Source: Onchocerca volvulus (lineage: Eukaryota; Nematoda; Chromadorea; Rhabditida; Onchocercidae). Taken from it: 64,000 nt of DNA. Shown here one piece after another: positions 1 through 12,000 of this stretch. The translations under genes and the position numbers were made by a program. Location of the stretch: the NCBI GenBank assembly GCA_000499405.2, contig HG738137.1, positions 26,533,928 to 26,597,927 on the forward strand, written 5' to 3'. The notes below the pieces were generated by a model that searched no databases, had not been told where the DNA came from, and saw nothing but the letters and a program-made list of their open reading frames with translations. Position 1 is the first letter of the stretch. Each line of letters opens with the position of its first letter.

Positions 1-925
1 CGGTCCAAGAATTTCACCTCTCACGCAGCGATACGAATGCCCCCGTCCGTCCCTCTTAACCATTATCTCAGATCAGAAAACCAACAAAATAGAACCGAGA
101 TCCTATTTCATTATTCCATGCACGAGTATTCAGGCATTAGCCCGCATTGAGCACTCTAATTTTTTCAAGGTAAACTTGCTAGCCACCATACGCAACCGAT
201 CAAGGTAACGTATGGAAAACTGGCAATATTAGCCTAGGAGCCCAGTTCTCATCCAATGGATGGACCAGGTCCTGAGACGCAGATCCAACTACGAGCTTTT
301 TAACCGCAGCAATGACGATATACACTTTGAGAGCTGGAATTACCGCGGCTGCTGGCACCAGACTTGCCCTCTCATAGATCCTCGTTAACGGGTTTAAATT
401 GTACCCATTCCGATAACCGGCCTCAAAGAGAACGGTCTCGTTATTTTTCGTCACTACCTCCTCATTCTGAGAGTGGGTAATTTGCGCGCCTGCTGCCTTC
501 CTTGGATGTGGTAGCCGTTTCTCAGGCTCCCTCTCCGGAGTCGAACCCTTATTCTCCGTTACCCGTTACAACCATGGTAGGCACATAAACTACCATCGAA
601 AGTTGATAAGGCAGACACTTGATAGATACGTCGCCGGTACAAGACCATGCGATCAGCCATAGCTATTCAGAGTCACCAATTAACGGGCCAATAACCCGAT
701 TGGTTTTAATCTAATAGATGCGCTCGTCCAAAAGTCGGAGCTTTGGTGCATGTATTAGCTCTAGAATTGCCACAGTTATCCACGTTGGATAATCAACATC
801 AAGTACATTATAGCTGTTATAATGAGCCGTTCGCGGTTTCACCATTATAGGTTTATTTGAACTTAGACATGCATGGCTTAGCCTTTGAGACAAGCATATA
901 ACCGCCGACAGAATCAATCGGGGAA
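1..925 (-). rRNA. 18S ribosomal RNA, 5' half (partial)
   Basis: This is the 5' half of a small-subunit rRNA gene read on the minus strand and cut by the left edge. The universal 530-loop core (GTGCCAGCAGCCGCGG) lies at about 343-358. The 5' block with TATATGCTTGTCTCAAAGGC, the TAAGCCATGCATGTC motif and the AAACCGCGAACGGC helix are at about 835-900. The 5' end is placed near 925 by aligning GATTGATTCTGTCGGCGG with the usual eukaryotic GGTTGATCCTGCCAG start. The divergent form is typical of nematodes. No disruption is visible in the 0.9 kb seen, so it may be functional. It is not flanked by more rDNA on this side: hemicentin ends about 1.1 kb away. Confidence 0.97.
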
Positions 926-960
926 ATGTATGAAAAGAATAAAAACACATTAGATGATTA

Positions 961-1004
961 ATATTAAGTAGTAATTTCATCTTTGCTTACTACTACTTAA
1001 TATA
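961..1004. repeat. Inverted repeat (hairpin) beside the 18S 5' end
   Basis: ATATTAAGTAGTAA (961-974) pairs with TTACTACTACTTAATAT (about 988-1004) across a short loop, with one three-base slip. It lies 35-80 bp outside the 18S 5' end, in what should be the external transcribed spacer. It could fold in pre-rRNA. Function is unknown. Confidence 0.5.
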
Positions 1005-1013
1005 CCACATTGT

Positions 1014-1070
1014 GTTATTCATTCATTCATCCATCCATTCATTCATTTAAAAATTCATTTCATTCATTTC
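1014..1070. repeat. ATTC/ATCC microsatellite
   Basis: An imperfect tetranucleotide run of ATTC with ATCC variants, followed by degenerate ATTTC units. It lies in the rDNA-hemicentin spacer. Confidence 0.8.
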
Positions 1071-2024
1071 TTTCGCTTATCAACAAATTTAAAAGTTAGA
1101 TTTAAATTTGCATATAAAATACAATATAAACTTCATAAAAAACACAACGGAGCATTACTTTATCTGATTCATGCATCATATTACGATTCGCTTTCGCAAA
1201 TCACGCTATACACATAGATATTATACACACAGATAAACGCATCAAATTGATGCGTGTTAGGTGATGTTTCTACGTGACAGTGTTAAATAATTGATTGCTC
1301 ATCTGTTGAAACTTTCGTTTCACGAGACAATTCATTGCTCAAGTTAGAAGAGAGAGACAACTCGCTCAACTAACATATTATAACTTCTAAAGTTGTTAAA
1401 GTTGCAGAAGTTTGAAGGCTTTGAACTATATTTTACACCTATGCACGCAAATATAAATAAATACATACTAGGAAATATTTCACATCCATGCACATAAATA
1501 TTTTTTTTTCTGCTGTTTTATTTTCTCTTTTACTATGATGGAAAAATTGATTAACAGATATTATTATATAGATTTGTCCTACATGATCTCTCTATGTCTT
1601 ACATGATCTTACAAACTATGTATATATATATATAAAATATACATATATACAAAAAAAAAGGCTGAAAGCAAAAAATGAAAGTTCTAAAGTAAAATTTGTT
1701 AAAAATGATTATCATTCTCCAAATTCATTTTTTAATTTGCAGAATTGATATTGCATTCGAAGGACAATTACCTATCACTGTAAATATAAAATAATTTATT
1801 TTAAAACACACATCACAGCATAATGAAATGAGAAATGGCAGCTCCACTTGCGATAGATCGATTTTGATCAAAAGTAATCAACATGATTAATGGCTCATGA
1901 AAAATGCAATTTAAAACTTTTAAAATTGCGCAATAAATCAATCAATGCTGGTAGTTAATAATTTGATCTATCGATGCTTTTTATTTAAAACACGATCAAC
2001 AATGGTTTGATTAAACCGATAAAA

Positions 2025-2030
2025 TTTATT
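2025..2030 (-). terminator. Poly(A) signal for hemicentin
   Basis: AATAAA on the minus strand, about 65 nt after the hemicentin TAA at 2094-2096. It is the first canonical signal after the stop, which supports this stop as the true 3' end of the coding region. Confidence 0.6.
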
Positions 2031-2093
2031 CAGAGATGAATATGAGTATTTCAATTACTAGTTTTATGCATTTTACAAGTGAAGCCTGTTTGA

Positions 2094-3073
2094 TTAAAAA
2101 TCATATTCGGAGACAGCAATGAAAACAATGAAATCATTCAACAATTTGCCCACTCTATAAGGTAGCCTTGAGATGCTTCGTATGGCAAGTTTATATGTTC
2201 CTGATCTAAGCAGATTGTCCGAGTTTTGCAACGTCGCTCGACCATTTTTTGTCTGAATTTAAATTTAATCTTAAAAATTTCAAAAACTACTTGAATTTTA
2301 TGCTAAATTTCTTTATTTGGCAACATTGAGCTGATGACTCTTTCTTACTAAGAATTCTTCGTTCAAAGAAAATGAAATTCTCAATTCCGATCATGGAGAT
2401 TTTCAAAAACCGCACTTTAACAAATCTTTCAGAATGGTACATAATGCTGATTCTTCCAACTTAACGGGCTTGCAACCTTGGACATCTAAGAGTATCTAAG
2501 ACCACTTTTTGCAGCTATATACCAATTTCTGCGAAAATTTGTTAATCAAGAAAGTACTAATTAAGGGTAACGACATCTAATCAAATTGGAATGATTGTTT
2601 CTGTCAAATTTCTGATATGTTCGTTTCTAGAGAAGCATCAAGCAAGAAGTAATCATAGTCAGCTTCTAAATAGTCATCATAATATTCATTTGTTTTGCCA
2701 TTTACTATATATTTAAAAAAATAATGAAAAAAATAGAATTAAAATAATCAAATACTGCGAAGAATAATTCATTTAAGAATCAAGAAAGCGAACTAATTAA
2801 AAGCAAGCCTTTAAAAAGTTTGTTCTATAATTATTCTAAGGCTACATCTATTACTGAAAATAAATTAAGCTTACTTTAAAAATAAAAGGAATATGTCTAG
2901 CGAATTTTGAAATTGATTTCATAATGAATCGTGTTCGATGAAGTACTTTTGATCGATGATCGTAAGCTGTCAAACGTAGCAATGTAGTCGCTGGCGGCAA
3001 AATTTTCGGTATTGATACCATATATATTTTTATCGGTGAGTTAGAACAATTCTGACAATTCGGTATGCAATTC
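2094..3073 (-). CDS. him-4: Hemicentin: fibulin-type C-terminal module (2 exons)
   Basis: Exons are 2875-3073 and 2094-2252. The first opens with [17 protein letters not shown], followed by a [13 protein letters not shown] stretch that matches the start of fibulin/hemicentin C-terminal modules. The second ends with [16 protein letters not shown] and a stop, matching the conserved F-x-V-[YF]-I-[AS]-V-S-x-Y terminus. The two exons join in phase 0. This exon pair is easy to miss: reading straight on from the previous exon (3234-3348) gives a TGA at 3230-3232. A donor CA|GTGAGG lies just before that TGA and splices to the acceptor AACTTTCAG at 3074. No further downstream exon is needed, because the stop is followed by AATAAA. 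Confidence 0.88.
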
Positions 3074-6000
3074 CTGAAAGTTCATTCCGATTGCAAAAAT
3101 TTTCATCGAAAAAATAGCTTGATCTGATGAAAAAAAAAAAAAAAAAGAGACACAGTATCCTATTCTTTTTTTTTTTTTAAAGATAACTGAGTTTATAATT
3201 TTGTACATCAGAAATCAAACAAAATATCCTCACTGATCTTCCAGATGATAATCAGCTGGGCATGGTGTCGTAAGGCATTCATAACTTCCCAATTGATTAA
3301 AACATAATTCATCTTCGGAACATGGATCGTACAAGCATTCATCGATATCTGCAGAACATGATGAATATATAATTTTGAAATATTTTACCATAGAAAATAT
3401 GGAAGAATCATTTCTGTCTTATTTTATTACGGTGTTAATAACTGTATCTTTCTGAATTTTTTCTTTTTTTTTTTTTTTGAAACCAGAGAATTTTGGATTA
3501 TAAAGAAAAAGTTGCAAAAATGCGAAAAGAAAAAAAAAATAGGACTGTTATTCAGTTTTGAGAAGGATAAAATTAATCCATTTTCGAAGAAATCTAGAAG
3601 AATTAATTTAAATTTCGATCAATACTGGCTAAATTGCAGCGATGATTGATTCAAAGCATACACTTTCAGTTTTTATTTTAATTTTCATTTGCTTTGGAAT
3701 AAAAAATTCCGAATGCGCTTAAAATACACTAAAATAACAATAATGATCGTTGAATTTCAAAAAAATTGAAATTTCATGATTGAATTCACCTGCACACTTA
3801 TTTCCCTCAACTTTGTAGCCTTCTGGGCATAAACATTTATAACTTCCTTCAGTATTTTCACATTCATATTCGCACGGTAAATTGAATACACATTCGTTAA
3901 TATCTTAAAATTAAAAGCATGAAATATCATCTAATCAAAGGTTTTTGGATGAAACTTTATAGATAAAGGTCTATTTGCACAATTTTTTGCAAATAATTTA
4001 AATTGAGAACAATAAAAGTAAAAATTATTGTGAAAATTGCTATAATGTTATACCAATGTCCGAAATAATAAATTTTGATGATCAGAAATATATCCATTTT
4101 ATTGATAAGATTTTTTAAATATTTAATCAAATAAACGAATCTTGATCTGTTTTTCGCTAAATTCAAAATTAATACCTTGACATGTTCCTCCGATACGATA
4201 GTAACCTGGTGGACATGCATTTGAATTTTCATCGAATCTAATTAATTTTAGGTCTGTCAAATTGTCTTGAAATTCTGAAAAACAAGCACCAGAAGATCGA
4301 GAATTAAAAAAGATAAGATAATGTCAGACAAATCAATTGATACATACCTTCACAATCACCATTACTATCAGCTGGAAAGCCTGATGGACAGATGCAAATA
4401 TATGAGCCTAAATAATTCAAACATTTCAATTTACCACACAACGATTGTGCACATTCATCTATATCTGAAAATTCATTATGCTCATTATTATTGCTCAAAT
4501 TCTTATTACAATTACTTTAATCTACAGTAATTGATTTTTACTAATTTTAGGTATCATTTAAGAATAGATTGTTCCATCATTGAAGAAATTACGTCTCCTG
4601 ACAGTACTTTGATATTATAATCTAAACATAGCCTGGAAAAGTCCAGTAATTTTTGCCATCCCTTAACTTAACCATTGTAGTATTTGGAAAGCCAAATAAA
4701 ATCATATCAGAGTTTTTTAAATTTCAAAAGTTCCTCCTTCAAGTTATAATGATCCCTTAATATTCGCATTACGATAGAATATTTATCTTGAATTTACGAC
4801 AACAATTATGAATTATGCGCCTAAAAAGACTTCATTGTTAAGCCTTAGCCTAAGCCTAAGCTAAATGTTTCATTTAATTCTATTATTTTTACATATTTAG
4901 TTATTATTTTAAAAAATATGATTATTTAAAATGAATACCTCTACAATGGCCATTAGAATCTCGAACATATCCTTCCGCACATAACGATGTCTCACATAAG
5001 AAAGCACCTGCAACTTTTTCATTCATATGCTTCAGAAAAGTTATTATTTACATCGTTTGCTTCTATTCTTGCTCATTTATTGTTGAAAATAGGAAATGCT
5101 ATGAATTAAAGAATTCAAATTCTTTAGTATTTCAGTTTAGATTCTGAAACATATAACAAACCTGGTTTATTCATGCAGAGCACACCGTTTGTACAATTAT
5201 GTATACCAAGAATACATTCATCAATGTCTTCACATTCACCCTGTGAATTTGCTTTGAAACCTGGTGGACAGTTGCGCTCACATACATAATCTCCAATAGT
5301 ATTGATACAATGTGCCTGTTCATGACATATTTTCTGAGTCGATTCACATTCATCGATATCTGAATTGATATGAATTTAGATCATATCAACACTGAATTAC
5401 AAAACAATGGTAGCAGCTTTCTTGACAAGATAAATTATTCCAACCACTGCCGGAAAAAACTGAAATAATTTTACCATAAATATATTCAAATAATCATTGC
5501 AAAAAAAAAAATATTTCTCACATTTCATCACTCAAAATGCATAAATGAATGTTATCATATCGATTGAAATTCTCATCTTTGTTTGCTATTTCCGAGCTTT
5601 ATCTTCGATAGTAAATATCGGGAAACTAATTCACATGTAAATACTTCCGGTCTTATAATCTAGCTTATGTACAATGATGGAAATTATGTTAAAGAAAGGC
5701 CGTTATAGAAAAGATTATAAGTTGAAGGAGAGGAATTTCGATTCAGAACTAATTTGGATAATGCTCGAGCGGTTCTCCTTTAATTTTCATCCAACATGCC
5801 TCGATCATCAACCAATCTCCCAGAAAATATCCCTACTATTCTATTATTTTCCTAACAAATATATGGCTATCAACAATGAAGATGAAAACTCTATATTCCA
5901 ACTATTGAGCGATATTTTTATCAACTATCGTCAACCAATTCAACATCGATAAATTCCCTATCAAAGTTATCATTTTTTGAATAATTATTAAAATTTATAA

Positions 6001-9000
6001 TAGTTAACCAAGTAAAATATATCTTTCACGACAAAAACAGATTATTATGCAATATGCATTTTTTATATTTTAAATAAATATTTCTCAATACTTCAAATGA
6101 TCTTATCAAATTAAAATTGAAAATAATCATTGAAAATTAGAAAAATAACCGGCGCAGAAGCCATCTCTTATATGATATCCAACTGGACAAATGCGTCGAA
6201 TCGATTCAGTTCTAGCTATAACGTTCAATTTGCCATCACCATATACTGTTTTACGGAATGTAAATTTAAAAGTTACAAATCTGCTCCGATCGATATCCAT
6301 TTCTTTCGATACATCATAAACAATGCTCTCATTCCAGCTTAGCAAATAACAATAAAGCAAAAGTTAAATTTATAAAAATAATAGTATAATTTAAAAATTA
6401 ATACATTCATAGAAGCTCATTCTTTTTTCTAGTGTTTTTTTTTCGATTTTAGTACTACTTTTACATTTTTCCTTCTCTATTATATTTGAATTTTAGATTT
6501 CTAGGTTTTAATTTTATACTTATAAGTTTACCTTTATACTCATTAGCTTAATTATAGATATATATATAATGTTTTGGAAAAAGCTAACTCACTAGAATGG
6601 TATATTTGCTTGATTCCCAATACGTAGAATTGCAAATCCATTGCCATGGATCATACCTGGTTCTTGCTCGACTAACTTCTCCTTAGCTTGATCCACCCAA
6701 GCATAATTCTGAATTCATATTAAACAAAAATGAAATTGGAAAATTATTCCGAGAAATATTTAGTGTGCAAAAAATTGCAGAAAAGTCTTTCTACCTCTTT
6801 TAATTCTTTTTCACAAACCTAACAAGCGAATGAAGTATCTTTATCTTGTCTTCGTTTTACTTGCTTTAATGAATTCAATTTTGAATCCTTTCTAAATCAC
6901 ATCTTGAATTTTCAAAATGAAAAAGCAAACAAAATCTTAACAATTGAATTCAATAAATAATTCAGATATTGAAAAACTGAAAAAGTAGAAATTTTTGAAA
7001 ACTCAGAATTTAGCTATAGCTTAGAAGAATTCAAATATTTTTTCACGTAAATTATAAAAACCATTACCTTATTGTCAAAATATGGCAATTGTCCATTGAA
7101 AATTATTTCAAATAGTGCATATTCACCTACTAAACCAAAACCTTTTTGAGAAACGCGCATAGTTTCACCGCTTTCGAAGTGATAATCAATCATACGATGA
7201 AATTTTACACTTGCAAGTGAATTTTTTTGATTTGGATTGAAAGCTAACTGTGGAGAAGCTAGCACCATATAACCAAGTAAAGTTTCTGATGAAATACCTA
7301 AATTGATTTTGAAATCATTAAATACTTCAAATATATCACTGATTTTAATTTCAATACCTTTAATTAATAAACAAAACTTCTGTTGCTATAAGTTATCTAA
7401 TCATTCTGATGATCATTCTTAAAACTTTTGTTCACCTACCCTTTCTAGAAGAATAACAATTCCTTAACATTTCTTAATTAGTCGGAGAAGCGCAAAAAAG
7501 CCATGTGGAAGAAAAATTTCCAAATTTCCCATATTTAATTAATTTAAGGACAATAAAAGACTGTTTATATGGAATATTTTGTTATATTAACTTAGATTTT
7601 ACATATAAAATTACCAACCTTGTTCATCAAATATACCATTAGTCTTCATTGTAATTACATTAGCTTCCATTTTAGGCTTTATAATAACAAGTACCATTTC
7701 ACGTTTGAGTCTTCGATTATTTACGATTCCTTTAATTTTGTTAATCACAGCAGCCAGACCTGCTGAAGAAAAATTTCCAATTTTCAAGAACTAAAATTTA
7801 AAATAGAATTATGATTATGCTAACGAAGTTTTATAGAATATCAATTTTCAATAATAACAATACTTTTTAAGGTTAATTAAATGTTTGCATGAAAATAAAT
7901 CATCTTATAACGCATGCAATAGTTCTTCATTTTTACCAGAACAATATATCAATAAAATGACGTATATATAAATGAAAGTAAAGTAATAAGCATATCCAAA
8001 AATTATATTAATTAAAAGAATTACTTTTTACAGTTACTTTTAAATCATCATATGATTTGCCTTGTCGATTTGATGCAATACATTTGAATATAGCATGATC
8101 AGCGAATACTAATTTCGTGATAAGGAGAGAATTATTGGCCTAAAATTTTCTATGTCATGTTAACAGCAAATTTAAATGAAATTTAAATAATCTCCGCAAA
8201 ATTTCATTATCCATTTCGTTACTTCCAATTACACTAAAGATGACATACTGAAAAGTAACTTTCTTTTCAAGAAGTTGCCTTTCAGTAAATCGATCCTTAA
8301 TTTAACTTGAACATTTCAGGAATTTATTCAAAAATATACAAGCAATCTTGTTCGATTGTTATCTTTCAATTTGGCATCATTTCTTGTCCATTCAACCATT
8401 GTTGTTAACGGATTGGACATCAATTTGCAATTCAGAAGCAGTGATTCATGCAAGTTGACGAAGACCTGTTTTGGCGAAACCTGAACATGTGGTACTTCAT
8501 CCTCTATCTCCAAAAAACTTATTTCAGTTGTGTGTTTGCGATTTCTTGTATAGCACTGATAACGAAGTAGATCTGTCTGAAAGAATATTATAATAACTCG
8601 TCTTTTAAACTCGATAATGACCAAAACATGTTGAATAAGTCGAAAATTTGAAATCTCAGGGCAACTATCTTGTTCAGATTATTACTCCAAACAATCATTG
8701 TAGATTGCTAGCTTATTTCATCTTCTAATAGCTCATTTCTGCCTTCTACAAAGTTGATTTAAAATTTAATAAAATTTGGAAAGCAAATTCAACAACTTTC
8801 ATTAGATTAAATCTGAAATGAATATTTTAAAATATTTGCTCATATTTTGACAAAAAATTCATATTCTTACAAATGCATTAGTAAATAAAATTCCAGATTA
8901 ATTACCAAATTACTTTCTGAGACGTCATAAACAACAAGCGAACCATTTTGCAAAAGGTTTACTGTTTCATCGGAATTTCTCAATCGTGTATTGAAAATTT

Positions 9001-12000
9001 TCCAAATCACATCTTTTTTAAAGATTGTATTCTTTGATACACAATTTAATATTGCAACTGAGCGTTTTTGAACCTTAAATTTTGATTTGAATTTAAATTT
9101 ATTCCGTATGTGAGTTTTAATTAATTGCTCAAAATGTATGATGCTTGGAATGAAGAACAACGAATAGTTTCAGATGCACACAATTCTGAATATTAATTAA
9201 TATATCATTCAAGTATTTATGATTGTATTAAAAATTTGATTGGCAAATTAATTCAGCGCCGTTTTTTTCATATCATATGCAATGCAAATGTTTAATTATA
9301 TTTTCATGAATAATTTATGAATTACCTGTTGCGTGAATTTGCTTACCTTTTCTGTAATTTGATCCAGAAGTAAGGTAATAATGTTGAAAACAGTACCAGC
9401 AGTATTCTGTGCCAGACAAATATAATCACCCAAATCATTATCACTTTCAACTTTCACTCGCAATATTGAGTGACCATCTGATAATTGTGATATATTTGCT
9501 AAGAAGGTTCCGTTACGAATCCACGTAATATGCGGCGTAGGCTGACCGATAGCACTGAAAATATTCTCCATTATGACTGACCCATTTGTAGTTTCTGTCA
9601 GTTTTATCTGAATTTTTTCTTCAGTTTCTTTTGTATTAAAATAATTTTGATAATTCAAAAAATGGAAGCTTGCATTAATCTAATTAAAAAGTTTTGAAAA
9701 AGAGATTTTGTTCTAAATTTTATTTTTTTTTTTGTTATATTTTTTTCAATTTGCAAAGCATAAATTTATTCAGAAATAACCTGCAATGAAGATCTGTAGT
9801 AGTTCCTGGTAGAACTTTCCGTGTTCTTGGTGATCGTATGAATCTGGGCATTGCCAATGAAGCACGACGTGGACCATGAGATTCAGGTAAACAACGTATC
9901 AATATTCCATTAGTTCCATTTTGTGGAAGATCCTGAAAAATTGTGAAAAGTCAAAGAAAGATTGTTTTCTTTAATTATCAACGCAAATTCAAATTGATAA
10001 TCAGATATAAAATTTGCTCAAATTTTATTGCTCTAATTCAAGATTATTTAGCCACCAAAATTCAACAGTCATCAAATAATTCTAATGCAGTTATCAGTTT
10101 TTATCAATTGCATCAATTTAGTGATATGTTTTATACAATTTAATTACACAATATGGATACCTGTAGATCTTGCTTCCATGGTAGCAAATTATTACCATCT
10201 TCGGGAACATCACCACGTGCTGGTACATATGTCGTTTTGATTGCTTGGCCAGATTCATCGCATTCCACCCAAATTACTTTGTAATCTTTTCTTGGTTCTG
10301 AAAAACCGAAATGAAAATTTTACAAATTTCATTAGTTGAAAATTAAGAATTTTAATGAATATTTTGTCGGAAATTTTTACATTTTGATGAATTGATTATA
10401 TGTAGATACGAAATTGTATTTTTTATTTACTTGAATATCTTTTCAAAAATTCCTTCATTAACAGATATGTCCAAAGTTTGTTGGAAAAGGTCAATTTTCA
10501 AAAATTTTAGTTTATAAATCAAGATGAAGTAAATTTTATAAAATTTAAACGAACCAATAATAGTAAGTCGTCTTGATCCGATTGCTTGACCAGCATTACT
10601 TTTTGCAACACAATGATAAAAACCTTCATCTTCTGGTACCACATTTTTGATATGCAATGCTGTTCCGTAGATTTGATATTCTAAAGTTCTTCTTTTAAAC
10701 GCTTCGTACATTTTCGGTCGGAACTCTTTAAATATTTGAAAATTTTAAAAAATTTTCTACAAAATTCAAATAATTGATTGGAAATCTCACTCTTGTCACT
10801 TCCAATAACATCAACATTTGGTATTTTAACCCAGGATACAACAGGTTCTGGTACTCCTGTTGTATTACATGTCAAAATTACCATTTCTCCAATATTTGCA
10901 GTTACATTCAGTCGTTCTGGATGAATTTCCGGTGGAACTAAAATGTTAATAAATTAGAGAATAATTCTTATTTGTGACAATTGTTGAAAATTTAGAAAGA
11001 ATAAGTTTCAAAATGTCACAAACTTAGAACGACCAAATCGACATCCTTATAACTGGTACCAGCCCAATTCTCTGCTTTGCATGTGTAAACACCACTATCA
11101 TCACTTGAAACATTCGGGAAGAAAGCGGTTGATTTTAGCACATCTGTATAATCATCATCCAAAGCTGCTGTAACGTTAATTTTAACGAAAAATTTCGATA
11201 ACAGATGATGATAAATTGATAATAATGATGATAACAATATGCTGATAATGATATTTAATGTTAACAAACTCTTTGATAAAGCTTTATCATCTTTCAACCA
11301 TGTGATATGTGGTTTTGGTATACCGACTGCTTCACACCATAATTCAGCTGGTTGACCGCTTTTTACGACAATTCTTCGCGGTTTTTCAGTTATCCGTGGT
11401 GGAACTAAATTAATCTTTGGGTTTTGTGAAAGTTTTTCCAAAAATCATCTTGCTATCCTTCTAATTTGTCAAGATATTTCTTCTAAATTTTTTATTTGAT
11501 AACAGCAAATTTAATTTTAATTGATCAAATAAATTACTTGTCAATTTCTGAACTATCAAAAATTGAACTCTATTGAACTTTAAAAAGATGAACTCTAAAT
11601 GCCTGAGCGAAATATTTGCAAATATAATATTTTACAATTCATAAAAACATTCAAACAAATTTTGGTAAGTAAAATTAGATGAAAATTGATGATTACTAAC
11701 CGCCAACATAAAGTTGTTGTTTCTGTGTCGCATTACCAGCCGGATTGACAGCAACACAACTGTATATGCCTTCATCATGCAACTTAGAATGATGAATTTT
11801 TAATTGTGTTCGATCCGGGCTTAATTCTACGTTTGGCTTTAATACTAATGTTTTACCGTCCTAAAATTTTAAATTCTTAAAATAATTTCTTGCTATGAAA
11901 TGATACAATTCATTTCGTTTGTCCATTGAAATATATTTTTAGGATTATGAAGGAAATTTAAATCTCTCAACATCTTTATTGCTTTTTGCTTCTTAATAAT

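Larger units (their letters stand above)
926..2024. other. Spacer upstream of 18S rRNA / downstream of hemicentin
   Basis: This AT-rich stretch lies between the 18S 5' end and the hemicentin 3' end. It should contain the external transcribed spacer and any rDNA promoter, but I recognise neither. It holds a stem-loop just outside the 18S gene (961-1004), an ATTC/ATCC microsatellite (about 1014-1070) and a short TA repeat near 1621. No ORF or coding signature was seen on either strand. Confidence 0.6.

Noticed and set aside
3230..3348. Hemicentin ending at the TGA at 3230-3232
   Set aside because: A good donor (CA|GTGAGG) lies just before the TGA, and two downstream exons encode a convincing fibulin-type module ending at 2094. 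The total frame is also exact with them included.
5674..5952. Plus-strand ORF of 92 codons in a hemicentin intron
   Set aside because: No signal, domain, splice context or codon signature. It is probably chance in a stretch with few stops.
9555..9627. Upstream extension of the Ig32 exon to an acceptor at 9628
   Set aside because: All acceptors in that stretch give the wrong phase or a stop with the preceding exon. The acceptor at 9555 keeps frame and supplies the cysteine.
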